This document shows, one piece after another, positions 48,492-61,205 of a stretch of DNA of 64,000 bases. The notes below the pieces were generated by a model. The model ran no database searches. It saw only the letters and a program-made list of their open reading frames with translations, and was not told the origin of the DNA. The stretch is from contig NC_046675.1 in the NCBI RefSeq assembly GCF_003369915.1, positions 29,078,001-29,142,000 on the forward strand, in the 5' to 3' direction. Within the stretch, counting starts at the first letter, position 1. Each line of letters starts with the position of its first letter. The DNA comes from Drosophila miranda. Lineage: Eukaryota; Arthropoda; Insecta; Diptera; Drosophilidae. The position numbers and the translations under genes were made by a program.

Positions 48492-50764
48492 AATATCAGT
48501 AGCAAGTAGCTTTTGAGAATATGTAAAAAGGGTAAGACTACAAAATATTCTTTATTTTTCTGTACTTCCAACATTTCTACATAAATTTCCAGATTCCGTA
48601 AACATTTTCCAGCAGATTTTCACATATTATGCTCTCCTCAGTTACATATGTTTTATTTTGGGGAGCAAGTAGAAAGAGGCGTGGCACGATTGTCAAGTAC
48701 ACGGATTGACTGGGAAACTTTTACTTTCAAAATGTGGGGGCCACAGTGGACATTGAATACTTTTCGGTTCTGCTGCACGATGACAGGCTGTCGGGGCCTC
48801 CTTCCTTGGTGTTGTTTTTCGGCTGGAGTCGGGAGCCTGCCTGCAGAATGCAAGGACACGAAGACCCCAACAGTTTTGTGGTCTTTTCTTGTGCTTTTGC
48901 CGGAATCTATCTGATGCTTCCACCATCGCCCCCTCCCTCTCTCTCTCTGTCTCTCTTCCACTCTTTTGCAGACTCTTCCTCTGAGTCATTCTCTGGTCAT
49001 TGTCTCATTTTGGTGGTTTATAAATGGAATGGCCTTTGTTCCTGTTGCTGACATCCGTTACGTCCTTTACTGCTGCTGCTGCTGCTGCTGCTGGAAAGAA
49101 ATAGGAAGATGTAGGAGATGGACGGGGCAGCGTCCTTTCGGCCACAATGATAAACTGCTGTGCTGCGTTCTGGTCCACTGGTGTGCCACTGTGGCCTCGC
49201 TCCATGGACATTTGGGACTACATTTCGTGCTGTTCTGTTCATTAGTTGTACTGCGGCTTTTGGATTGATCACGGGGGTCACTTTTCCTTACCCCCCAAAA
49301 TATTTCTCCAAACTTTTCTTGGCGACTTTTTGCAAATCATTCTTTTAATTTTTGAAATTACTCCCTTTGTTTATTAATATTTAATGTCTGGCTGTCTGGC
49401 ACATTTCCTTTTTCTCTGTCTCACGAATTTCAATCTGCAAATTCCCACTAGCATCTGACATCCATTTTGATGAATAAATAAATGTTGATTTAGATTTGTG
49501 TATATTTTCCACTCATTCGCTCGGCTCTTCTTCCGCTGCCAATTAGAGGCGAGACTGTACTCGGTCTCTGCCATTCCGATGCCGCCCGAAGACAACTCTA
49601 ATTAGGAACGGTATAATAGGCTTAGGTGTGGTGACACTGGTGCCACCCACAACCACACACATTTCAGTGTCATTCGCTCTGTCGCTTCTACTCCACTTCC
49701 ACCTCTCTCTTCCTTGTGGCTGCTGCCTCTCTGGTTGCTCTGCCATAAATACTGAGTGCAACCGAGTTGGCAGCCAGCCTACACCCACCCCCACCCCCCC
49801 TCTCTCTTGTGCAACTGTACTGCATTCCGGTGTACAGTGCGCTGTCCTGTCGCTCCTTGCATGACATTTCTGCTAATTTAAATTTATTGGAACCAAATTT
49901 ATGCCGCGCTGCAGAGTTGCAGGGAGTCCGGGAGTCGTGGAGTCCTGCATCTTCTTGGTCGTCTGGCGGCTGGCATGCAGAATTTATGACATTTGCCTGC
50001 ATTGACACTGGCAGCAGGCCTCGAACGCACCAGTCGTATAGTTTTTTGGAGTTGGGGGGCTTTCGCTATGCAAATGTTGCGGTTCCCCCGAACCGAGGAG
50101 AGAGGAGGAGATCTGATCTGTAGATGGATCTAAAAGAAGAAAAGGTTTTTTTCTTGAGCTGCACTTTCATGCGAGAAAATTCCAGCCATGTAATTTATTC
50201 CAAAAAGTTCCTCCAAAAATAAACCAATTCTGTTTTAAAAATTTGTGTGCATTTTTTGTTTGCATGTTTTATAATGTAATTAAAGCGATTTGGTGAGGGA
50301 TCGGACAGGACACCGGACCCTAGGCAGGGGGTGGGGGAGGGAAAAACCTGGCAAAGAGAAATTTTAATTGAAATTATAATGGCCTCATTATGCAAATTCC
50401 CTTTTTGTTGCTTATTTTTCCACCCACAAAAATACACACACACACACGAAATCCAAAATGGCCCCTCTATGACTTTTTTTTTTGTAGTGTTTTTGTTTAT
50501 TTTCTATTTGTGTTAATAACATTTTGTGTTGTTGTTTTTTCCAAGGGGGGGGGGGGAGGGTAGAGGGTTTATTGAAATTTTATTGTTTGCTTGTCGAAAA
50601 GAAGTATTGTATTTATATTCCACACTTTATTATTTAACATTTTCAATTTTTGTTGTTGTGGTTTTTGTTTCGTTATATCTAATTTTTCGAAGCGAAAATG
50701 TGGGAAAATTATCTTCGCGAAAAAGGAGTCATGAAAAGGCATAACTTTTTGACCGATGGAAAGA
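48492..50764. other. Non-coding region
   Basis: No gene recognised. It has a CTG tract (49071-49093), a CT-rich stretch near 48930-48960 and C/G homopolymers near 49,790 and 50,545. Confidence 0.5.
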
Positions 50765-51100
50765 ATTTTGCCATTCACATGGGGAAGAAGAACATGGAAA
50801 AACGGAACAAGGAAAGGGAATAAAAAGTGATGCTAGATGGTAGCTTTTCCACCGATGATTCTTCAACTTCGTTTAATTTTGCCATTTACATGGGGAATGG
50901 GAATGCATGAACAGTCGGTGTATTAAGGAACAGATGAAAACGGAACATGGAAAGAGATTAAAAGTGATGCTAGATGGCCGACGAAGATTTAATGTCGTTA
51001 AATTTTGCCATTCACATTGGCTGATACAGTCCATATCGCATGAATGGGATTTTAAACGCAAGCTTTTGTCGTCGCTTAAATTTGCCATTCACAGCGATAT
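50765..51100 (+). repeat. Degenerate ~110-bp direct repeat
   Basis: TTTTGCCATT(C/T)ACATGGGGAA followed by ACGGAACA(A/T)GGAAAG and AAAAGTGATGCTAGATGG occurs near 50765-50845 and again near 50877-50978. Partial copies TTTGCCATTCACA occur near 51003 and 51080. Confidence 0.7.
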
Positions 51101-54100
51101 TCACATAGACCCCTTTTACGTTCACAAGTGAATGCCAATATTTTCCATCGTGGTTTTCCCCCAGAAAGTTACAGAAACACAGAATAATTACAGCCAGGTA
51201 ATGAAGTTGTATCCCTTTCCATTAGCCCCCAAAAACCAACGCGAATTTCCGCGGACTGTAATTTCCAAAAGGCATAAATAATATAAACCTAAAAACAAAT
51301 TTTTAACGACACAATTTTCGCCCAACTAAATGCAAACAAAACGGGGGAAAAAGGGGGGGAGTAGAGAGCACAGACCAAAGCACCTGTGCGCCAAAGGGGG
51401 GGGAGGGAGAGGGGGAGTTCCTCTGCAGGACTCTGGTTTACAGGTCAATGAGCCCCCCCCCCCAGCCCCAGCCCCAGCAATGCGTGGAACGTGTGAGTAT
51501 TACCATTTAATAGCATTAACTTGAAAATATGTAAAAGCAAACCCAACTGAATAATGGAGCAGCGAAAATTCTGGTTTGTTGAAGGAAAACTCCGGCACTG
51601 GAGCGTAGGGCATATAGGACCATCCATAGGGCAACGAAAGACCTGGAAAATAGGGTTTTATTGTGGAAATCAGTATAGGTTTTTCTTTTTATAAGGGGTT
51701 TGTCTAGGAATCTAGAAACTGATGTATTTTTGTACCTGAAAACGATTTTGTCGAGGCACTTATCCGTGCAAATATTTTATTTTATAAAATAAAACCCAAT
51801 TTGTAACTATTTCCCCAGCACGGGTTATTATATTTCCCTTTCGAACAATTAGCCTTCCCTTAAAAGCTCATTCGAAAGTCGCTTTGAGGCACGGTCGTTC
51901 GGTTTTACGCGAAAATGTTTTCCGCTTTTTCGTGGAAAATTGCATAAATACTATACGGCATCAGAGAGAGAGAGAGAGAGAGAGAAGGAAACAACGATCC
52001 AGGCAAGCGAAACCAATGAAAAATCCCCCCCCCCCCCCCCCACACAGAGAGAGAGAAATGTGCAATGGGGCGTTGTGTATAGCATAAATATTTAGTCAGG
52101 CGATGCATTAAAATTTATGCACAAAAACAAACAGAAAAATAAGGAAACAAAATGCGTTGCATATTCCATATGGCCCAATCCTTAAAGACAACTATGCCGC
52201 CACCGTCCCCCAATTGCCAATTAAATGGCACTCCCCAATCGATGGGCATTTTCCTTTTTGCATGGAAAAACATGTTCAAATGTCACATTAAAAATGGTTG
52301 GTTGGTTGGGAGGCTCCTACTGCTTTTTGCATTAATTAAAAGCATACCAACGATCCATCGAATGTGTGTCCGGGGGATTATAACATTTTCCCCGACATCA
52401 AAAATAATAGCAACTCGCAGGCGGTTGGATACTTATGGGAGGAACTATAGCTACAGTCAATCGAGTGGAAAACTGCAAAACCGCCAAACAAAAGTCAATG
52501 AAAATTAATTGTTGTTTTTTTTTTGTTTTTGGGCTAAAACTACTTCGTTTTGAAAAATGCTAGTCACGCGGTTAACTTTAATTAAAAATGTATCACAGAA
52601 GGAAGGAAAATCTGCTTTGTTACAACACAAAAAGCGGGCGATAATCCCCTCATTTTCCAACATAAAATATATATTATTATTTTGTATTATCGCATCAAAC
52701 AATTTGCATTGTTTGCATTGCCATAAACCACACCGAAAAAAATTACTAAAAAAAAAGAGGAGGAGCAGGGGGGATTGCATATCTGGAGCCCACATAATTG
52801 ATTATATTAAATTAACATTAAACAAACATTACAAAATAAACATTGCCACAGAGAGCATAGAAATCTAATGCGAAAATTGTGAAATCAAGCGTCGAGTCGA
52901 TTGGGGAAAAACTGTGAAAGATACGGAAGGAAGGAAAAAGCCACAGCACACATAATTAAATGGCAAACAATTCGGCATAGAAATTTGCATTGCATCAAAT
53001 ATTTATCGAAATATTTAAAGGCTTAAATCTTTAGGAAAACTTTAATGTTTATTTATGGTTTTATTTTTTTTGTAAATTTAGTTTAGTGAATGGTTTAGTG
53101 AATTTAGAGGCTACGATTAAAGTAAATATTAAAATAGAGACTCAAGCCTTTAAAATGTTTTTCATATTTTTTTTATAATTTTAAAATTTAATTTTTAAAT
53201 TTAAAAGATTTATTATTATTATTATTTATTTATTTATTAACATTCGTGCATTTTTTCTCTTTTTTTAATCATTAAATTATTTTGTGCCTCGAAGAAAAAT
53301 TTTGTATTTTTTATTTTAAACCAATAATTAACTAAAAATAATAGCAATAAAAACCGGACTAAAAGATTAGCATTTTTTCATCAGTTTCTGCATTTTCTTT
53401 CGTTTGCCAATATATTTTCGGTTTTTAGTTTTTATTTTTTAAAATTAAAAAAAATAAATATTTTTTTAGTGAGCTTTTTCAACCAAAATTCATATAACTT
53501 TTTTTAATGTAAGTAAATTTTTGCATTGACCAAATTTGTTTTGCTTGTTTAAATACTAAATAAATATATAATAAATAATAATTTAAATAAATTTCACAGA
53601 AAAAAATTAATTGTACAAATAAAAACTCCAAAAGTCCTTGCCTTGTTTTTTCGTGCATTTCTGAGGAAATTTGTGTTCATTTTAAATAATTTTCTTTCAT
53701 AATTTTAATTGAAAAATTCCACTTTTTCGGGTGTGAGAATGTATTTGTGTGATTTATAGCCGCAATGCAGTTTATTTATGCCTTTGTGCGCAGTGCCCAG
53801 AGCCAAAAAGTAATTCTTCTTGCAAATTCTTTTTGGAATTTTCCACATTTAAGGCGAGAGAAAAGTCAATTTGTGCCTTTTGTTTGGTTTTATTTGTCAC
53901 GAGAAGTGCGAAATGCATTAGTTGCAGATTTAAATTCCAATTCGAATGTCCGACTGCCACAAACCGAGGAAAAGAATGTGTCCAAATCCTTTTGTAGCTA
54001 ATGGCAGCAGCTGGCTGTCCTCTCAGAAAGGTAGAGAGGGAGGGGGAGAGGGGGAGGACACTCGAGTGTGGCCTTGGCTTTTAGGTAGATTTCACTAAGA

Positions 54101-55051
54101 CTCTTAGTGCTCTCTGGCTTTTCCTTGCGGCTTTTCTTCACATGCTTTCACTCAAGAAAATGTTTGACAAAATATCTCTAGATTCGTTTTATATTTCACA
54201 CTCTCTCAGGGTCCCTCTGGGTCCGCCCCTTAGTGTCTTTAATTACATTTTTCTGCAAAAATGAGCAAAAGCAAAGAGAGGGAGGCTGCCCCGAAAATTG
54301 TTTGATTTTTCAATTAATTTGCTTTTTCTTTCTTCTTCTTTGATTTCTCAATGGGTTGCTGCCACGTCTGCCTTTGAAATGATTCCATTTATTTTTTTTT
54401 TTAGATTTTGGTTCATTAGGGAATAAAAGGGCCATAAATGTGAGAGGAAATACGATTTGGAGGAGAAAATGGGGACAGAAAAACTAAAAAAAAGGCAGGG
54501 AATGATAAATGTCGAGATAAATCGCCATTGAGAGGCGATTTTTGTATTTATTCTGGTAACCAAAATTTCAAAAAAGTTACTAAAAAATTATCTTATAAAT
54601 GTGTTTCAAAATGTACTCTAAAATCCCCAACAAAATTAATTTAAAATGTTTTTTAAACCACTTAAGTATTGCTTATGAGAAGCGCGTAGAAAGGCTGCAG
54701 CGTTGGAGGGAGAGAGAGAGAGAGAAAAAAAGAGAGGAGGAGCGGGTAAAAGATCTCTGGCAAGCTCTGCCTTATGTTTCCTTTCGAGTGATTCTGGAAG
54801 GGTATCCCCTGTTGTTATCATCGCTTTCACGGTGTATTTTTTGTCTTTCTTGAAATATTTATGAAAGAAGTTACCTGGGCGTCTGTCTGTCTGGCTTGAT
54901 GGATGGAGAAAGGCTCCTCCTGAGGCTCTTCCTCCCGGCTCTTCCGTTGGCCCCTATCCGTCTCCCTCTCCCGCTCTGGCGCTGCCATTAATTACCAAAC
55001 TCATCCGAAAGTAATTCTATGGGAAAATTAGTTTAAGCGAAGGCTCTGAGC

Positions 55052-55101
55052 CGTCGCGTCGCGTCGCCTCGTCTCGCGTCGCCTCGTCTCGCCTCGCGTC
55101 G
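55052..55101. repeat. CpG-rich TCGCG/TCGCC pentanucleotide repeat
   Basis: About ten consecutive 5-bp units of the type GTCGC, GTCTC and CTCGC in otherwise ordinary sequence. Confidence 0.8.
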
Positions 55102-56008
55102 GTGGCTGATTCAGAGCTGTCAGAGTGTGGATTGCCGCGATGCCACTGCCATGCTGCCACTTGCCCCGTGGCCCAGTGGTAGTGCCTCCGTTGCTGCTGC
55201 TCCTTCTGCAATTATTATGCAATTACAGGGGGGAGGGGGGAGGGGGGGAGAGATAGGAGGCATAACTACATAAAACTGTTACCTAAGCAACCTGCTGCAT
55301 AAAGTTGTGCCCCCACTCGTGGCAGCAGGAAGGCAATTTAGCGGTAGAACAGTCAGTCTCTCTTACTTTGTCTCTTTTCTCTCCTTTTTTTTCGTCTTTT
55401 TTATGGCTTGTCGGTGTAATAATTATGCCCTTTGGAGAAGGTATAATGACTGTTAGGCTCAGTTCGACCCAAAAAAGGGTCTTTATACGTCCGAATCGTC
55501 CTTCTTAAGGCTCTTAAAGGAGGTAATACCATTATATCAAATAGTTCTCAAGCAAAATCGGTTGAAACTAATTTTTTTTTGAGTCGAAAGTTAAAGATGG
55601 AAAAAGTAATTTTTCTACTCTAAGACCCTAATCGGATTTTATTAAATATTAAATTAAAATCTAAATCTATTTAAATAAATATCAGAATTTAAACTGATAG
55701 GAAATATATTTCAAATTTCAAGTATAATTTATATAAAAAATGTAATTTATATTTTTTTTAAATATTTAATTTAAATATGAAAATATTTAGTTTAAATATA
55801 ACAAATATAATTTATATAAAAAACATTATTTATACAAAAAATGTAATTTATATATTTTTTTAAATACTTAATTTCAATATGAAAATATTTATTTTATATA
55901 AAATTATTATTTCTACAAAAAATTTAATTTATACAACAAATTTAATTTATATTTTTTATAATTCTATTTTTTTAAATATTTAATTTAATTATGAAAATTA
56001 TTTCAATT

Positions 56009-56118
56009 ATTATTTAAAATTATTGAAATTATTATTTAAAATTATTGAAATTATTATTTAAAATTATTTAAATTATTATTTAAAATTATTTAAATTATTA
56101 TTTAAAATTATTTAAAAA
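56009..56118. repeat. 22-bp AT-only tandem repeat
   Basis: ATTATTTAAAATTATT with spacer GAAATT or TAAATT recurs with exact 22-bp spacing at 56031, 56053, 56075 and 56097, plus a partial copy on the left. Confidence 0.8.
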
Positions 56119-57090
56119 TTTAAGTTTTTTCTAAGTAATTATTATTTTTTTTATTTTTGTATAAAATTTAAGTGTTTTTTAATTATTACAATTTCAGAAA
56201 TTTTTTCTCTGGTCATTGTAGTATCTATAGTTTTTTTCTAAGGGTATCCAAAGGGTATCCTTGCGCATTTCGCCATCACATTTTCTTTTTCTCGCTGCCT
56301 TCTTTGTTCCACTTGCCGCTGCCTGCATGAAGGGGAAAAAACTCATAAAACTTTTTCAATTTCACTTTAATTTCGCCGCCATTTCGCTCTCCATTCTCCC
56401 CGATCCGCTCCGCTCTCTCTCTTGGTAAATCTTCTCAACGCTTTATCTAGCAACAAAAGCATTTGTCGAATGGATAGGCCTCTCTCTTGGCGCTCTCTCT
56501 CCACTGTTTTTTAGTTGGAATATTCAATTATGAGCATTACCTTTTCCCCCATATATAAATTCTATCCGAGAACACGAAGGTTGAACGAATGCCTCCCGCC
56601 CTCTAATGACAATCAAATTAGCGGAGCATTTTTCCATTGGCGCCAGAAACTTTTTCCATTAAACGTACAAACCATTTTTTTTTCAAACCATTTTTACACT
56701 TAAGTTTTCCCTCAAATAAATTGATTGGCCCCAAAGTTATGCTGCTGCTGAGTTTTTCCGCCTGTTTTATTGTCGGAATTGCACTTTGGGCCTCCACGGG
56801 GATAAACTTTGTCTCCCTTTCGAATACGAGTATTGTCCAGCCTTTTGGGCGGCCATGCCCTTAATCAAAGTGTTTCGCCTCTAATTGAAGTTTCTTGTTA
56901 TTCGATTTAATTTCATGTTAATAATCTTGCACCGAACATACGATTAGGTTTTCGAGAGACAAAGAGGATTTCAAAGGTGGTTTTGTCCCTAACGGAGGAG
57001 CAGACAGTGCGTTTCAGAAGTGTATGGAGCCCAAGCCAGGCGCAGGGGAAGCTGGTTACAGGCGGGTTTCCAGAATAAAGGCAATAACTA

Positions 57091-58160
57091 ACCGAGAAAA
57101 GCTGCTGCATGAGGCGTGTTTGCCATGTTTTTTAGAAGGGAAGTAGTTTATGCATGAAACTATTTATTTTTAGCGGATAGCTCCTGAATATCGGATGATA
57201 GGAGTATTTCAGACCTGAACAATGGTTACAAAATAGTTTCAGGATGATATTTCACATTTCCAGGATGTTATTCCATATTTAATCCTGGAATATCGGATCT
57301 CCCATAAAAAATAATATAAGGAAACGGTATTTCCATCGAGTATTCCTCTCATGAAACGCACTGTATGCCATCCATTGCCATTGCCGACTCTGGAACACGG
57401 ACACGCATAATGCATTTTGGTTAACGATAACGACGCTCATTGACTAATTAGTGGCTTTGTAGTGGAGCCCAAATAGAGACTTGGCTTCCACTCAGCCGAT
57501 GAGCCCTGCCGCATGACACGCGAGGCCCAAAGGGCACCTTTAACGATAATTTCAAAGCCAGATATCTCTCTCTGTCTCTCGCCCTGTCTATAGTATTCTT
57601 GTTTGATTCGGAAGTGTAAAAGTCAAAAGGGGGGCTCCAAGCGGATGGCTGAGGTGGAAAAACGTCTAAATGGGGTGGGGGTTGGAGGGCGGGCGGGGAT
57701 GGGTGTGTGCTGGGCGAACGTCATCGCATCATAAACATGAATAATTGCGATGCTTAACGGGCGTTGAAAGCTCTGGAGACTTGAGATGTGAAACAGAGAA
57801 GTAGGTAGGTGCATCCTTCCGTAGTGCTTCTGTCTTTGCTGTGCCTACCCTGGATGGTAAAGGGTATGATGGTTTGGGGGGAGATGCTCCCCGCTTGGCA
57901 GGCAAAAGCTTGAAACTGAGGGAATCTGCTGCATGACGCGGGACATTTTTTCAGCGTTTAAGTAAGGGTATTGCTTCCAGGCTTTTCCATTCCATTTGCC
58001 ATCATTCCAGGCAAAAAGGGTTCAACCGAGTGGCACTGCTGTATGACGCGTAAAATATTTAATTGTTTTTTAAGCTTCTAAATCGCTTCTTAAATGTTTC
58101 TGTAGCGTTTCCCACTCAAAAACCACTAAACCGAGGGGCACTGCTGCAGGACGCGTGAAG
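57091..58160 (+). repeat. Cluster of five copies of a dispersed ~30-bp motif
   Basis: Consensus ACCGAGGGGCACTGCTGCAT then GACGCGTRAAA. Copies lie at 57091-57120, 57494-57524, 57913-57945, 58025-58054 and 58131-58160, all in the same orientation. The two at 57.9 and 58.0 kb also share an upstream GGCAAAA. The sequence between copies is unique. Confidence 0.65.
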
Positions 58161-58581
58161 CTTTTAGCCTTCTTTGGCTTGCAATAGATTTCTGTATCGT
58201 TTTAGCAAAGGGTATCCGCTGATTCGACCCTTTTTCAGGCGCCCCATGTGCGTTCGTGCGCAAGTTCGAAGTTTGCCCACAGTTGTGGGGAGCACAGGCG
58301 ATGTGGGGGAGGTTAGAGGTTACGGGGGTTATACATGAAAAGTAGCTTAACATTAGACAGGACGACATACGACACTTGTCGGGCAGTTCAGTGCCGTGGC
58401 TTTCCTTGCAGCAGCAGCAGCGGCAGCCGTCATTGACAGCCAACGAGTGTGACCCACCAAGGGAGAGCGAGAGAAAGGCAGGAGGGAAAGAGAGGGAGAG
58501 AGAGGGAGAGAGAGAGAGAGGGAGATATATATAGATAGATAGATAGAGGGCTGACCTACTCTTCACTTTTCCCGCCCCCTT

Positions 58582-58617
<36 letters not shown>

Positions 58618-60638
58618 TGTAATCGTGTGCTGCTGCTGCTGCTGCATCGGATGTAAGCTCCTTCAGTGCTGCACTCGAATCTCCGCTGCCTTCTGCTGCC
58701 TCTTCATTGCCGTTGCATTTGTGATTCGATTTGATTTGGCTGAATGGATAGATTATGGTCTATCCCCCCTGTCCCCCCCCTCCCCCTGTATCCCATATCT
58801 ATATCGTATGGGAAATCTAGGTTAGTTGGAGATTGTAGCGTACAAGGGCTGCTGCTGATGGCTTTGGACCAAAAATATTAGTGCAATATTATCTGCACCC
58901 CCATTTCCCCCCCCCGCATCTACTGATTTCCCCCCCACATTTTCAGGCGTTTCAAAATATGATTTCCCCTACAATGAATGAATGGTATTAATATTCCCAT
59001 AATGGAAAAGATTTCGAGTGGGCGACTAATTAGTGGGGGATTTATGCACTCGTAATGGGAAGGATCCAGGATTAAGCTTTAATGAGAGAAAAAAAACAGG
59101 GGCTTTCCCTTTGGAGAATGGATAAACTTTTATTTTATTCCTCGGAAAAGTTTTCTTTTTTTTGTAAGGCCTTAAAAACAGATATAATAAATATTTAAAT
59201 TAGCCGCTAAGCCACACTGGGAAAGAGAGATGACAGAACAGCAGGTCAAAACTGAAAAAAAAAAACTAATTGCAGGACCACAAAAAAAGAAAAGTTTAAC
59301 GAATGGGAAAAACTATAAAAAAATATACTGGGTTTTTCCTGCTTCGATTTCATTTCTATGAAAGTTTTCCACACAAAGAAAAGGCTCAACTTTTGTCTGG
59401 AAATTTTTCCTAGCTTTTTTTTCGATTCGAATTTTTTCCACCAATTCCGCAACGAAATGTGTTCTTTTTTGGGAACTCAATTTTGTTTGGGATTAGCCCT
59501 GGATGTTGCCAATAAAAGTGTGCGGAAAAGTTTTCCACTTTATGAAGCTTTTCCTAGAACAGATTTTCTTTCGTTGGAAGATCAAGGAAAAACGTGAAAT
59601 GTTTGTGGATTTTAAAGCCCAATTACAAAAATACTTTTATTAGCGTCTAAAGCAATTTCCGACAGATTTTTGCGAACATAAATTATCAACCTGCCAGCGA
59701 GCTTAGAGGGTGGAAGGGGGGAGGTAAGTGTTGGCACCCTTTAAGCCCCTGACTCGTGACCTTTTTGGCAGCATTAAGAGTGATAATTCTCCCTCGAGAA
59801 ACGAGAAGGAAGCAAGACTTTTATTATTTAATTTAACTCTGAAAACTTTTCGTGCTAATAAATTAAACACAGCAGGGGGCCACGCCAGCCACGCCCACTA
59901 TTCAAGCACATATGCAAAAAAAAAAGTGGAAAAAAGGGGATTAAGTGCCAAAAGATTTTCCCTTTTTTTTGTGAGTTTTTCAATTGGATTTTCGTCATTG
60001 CTAATAAAAATCAAATGAATCTTACGCCAGAGGGGGGGAGGAATAAGGAGGGAGGGGGGAAACTATAGTTTGTGAAATGTTTTGATTCAATTATTGCGCA
60101 TATGGAAAAGGATACTGCAGGATGCAAGAGCAGACATTTATTCGTTTATATTTCGTTTGAAATTAAGCTGTAAGTCGTTGCTTTATTGAGAGAGAAGGAA
60201 AGACGCTTTGTGTGGAGGAAGCAAATTTGCATAATAAATCTATTTTCAATGGATTTTCTTTGCGTCCTTTAAAGCCAAAGACGCACATCCTCCGCCCCGC
60301 CCCATCCTTTGGCGTGTTTCAGCTTGAAGCCGTCTCTGGGAAACTCTCAATTTCCATCCCTGTATCTGTATCTGTGTGTACACTCTCATATGTGCAACCA
60401 TTCATCGCCTTAACTGCCGCTCAAAGTGGAAGGTTCTAGCTGCAATATTGAATGTTTTTCGTTTTTGTGTTTGATAGGAGGGGGGGTAAGGGGCCACCGA
60501 ATGCAATTGAAGGCGGTCTTAAAAAGGGGTATCTGGGGGCTTAGAAATGGAAGGGTAAAATGAATGCAGTTTAAGGACTTTACTGGGGAAATTTAGGCGT
60601 AAAAAACTCATTAAAAACGGAAGAACCACAGAAAAGCG
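58161..60638. other. Non-coding region with simple repeats
   Basis: Holds GA and GATA tracts (58489-58547), the C tract at 58583-58617, a CTG tract right after it and several poly-A/T runs. No coding gene recognised. Confidence 0.5.
58583..58617. repeat. Uninterrupted 35-C homopolymer
   Basis: 35 consecutive C, preceded by TTT and followed by TGTAATCGTGTGC and a CTG repeat. The minus strand is an unbroken G tract. Confidence 0.85.
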
Positions 60639-60670
60639 ACCGAAGGGCACTGCCGCATGATGCGTGGGAA
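60639..60670 (+). repeat. Copy of dispersed ~30-bp motif
   Basis: ACCGAAGGGCACTGCCGCAT followed by GATGCGTGGGAA, 80 bp left of the 33-bp minisatellite. Confidence 0.6.
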
Positions 60671-60748
60671 GAATAAAGATTATAGAAAATAATAAAAAAA
60701 GGAAAAGATAATATAATTGTACCACTGAAATTTAGCTATAAAAATAAT

Positions 60749-61038
60749 AAAATTAGGTATAAATATGCGGAAATATATACTGAAATTAGGTATAAATATG
60801 CGGAAAAAATATACTGAAATTGGGTATAAATATGCGGAAATATATACTGAAATTAGGTATAAATATGCGGAAATATTAACTGAAATTAGGAATAAATATG
60901 CGGAAATATATATTGAAATATGGTATAAATATGCGTAAAATATTTACTGAAATTAGGTATAAATATGCGGAAATATATACTGAAATCAGGTATAAATATG
61001 CGGAAATATATACTGAAATTAGGTATAAATATGCATAG
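60749..61038. repeat. 33-bp minisatellite, about nine units
   Basis: Units of AGGTATAAATATGCGGAAAT plus ATATACTGAAATT repeat with few substitutions; eight full units and a partial last one ending GCATAG. The period is a multiple of three, so a minus-strand frame of Tyr/Ile/Leu repeats stays open by chance. Confidence 0.9.
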
Positions 61039-61176
61039 TATCTCAAAAAAGTCTCAGCAAAGAAAAGAACGCAAAACATCCGACGGCTCATACCTATAAA
61101 AACGTGACCTTGGTCTGTTTAAAAATGATTAGATTGTAAATAATGGTTGTATATGTCCCAAAAACCTCCCAAGCCC

Positions 61177-61205
61177 GACCGAGGAGTGCTGCTTGTAGCG
61201 TGCAG
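61177..61205 (+). repeat. Diverged copy of dispersed ~30-bp motif
   Basis: GACCGAGGAGTGCTGCTTGT followed by AGCGTGCAG, about 45 bp left of the LTR-like block, paralleling the two copies left of the 27.7-kb fragment. Confidence 0.4.

Larger units (their letters stand above)
51101..57090. other. Non-coding, AT-rich and simple-repeat region
   Basis: No coding gene recognised. It includes C runs (near 51452 and 52025-52041), a GA run (51963-51983), a very AT-rich stretch (about 53,040-53,720), a pentanucleotide CpG-rich array (55052-55101) and an AT-rich array (55,620-56,170). Confidence 0.5.

Noticed and set aside
58126..58647. 173-codon minus-strand open frame with poly-Gly and poly-Gln
   Set aside because: Translation of the C, CTG and GA tracts; compositional artefact.
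60749..61038. CRISPR-like array
   Set aside because: Units are directly adjacent with no unique spacers, and the genome is eukaryotic.
60876..61091. Minus-strand frame with Tyr-Leu-Ile repeats
   Set aside because: Explained by the 33-bp minisatellite, whose period is divisible by three.
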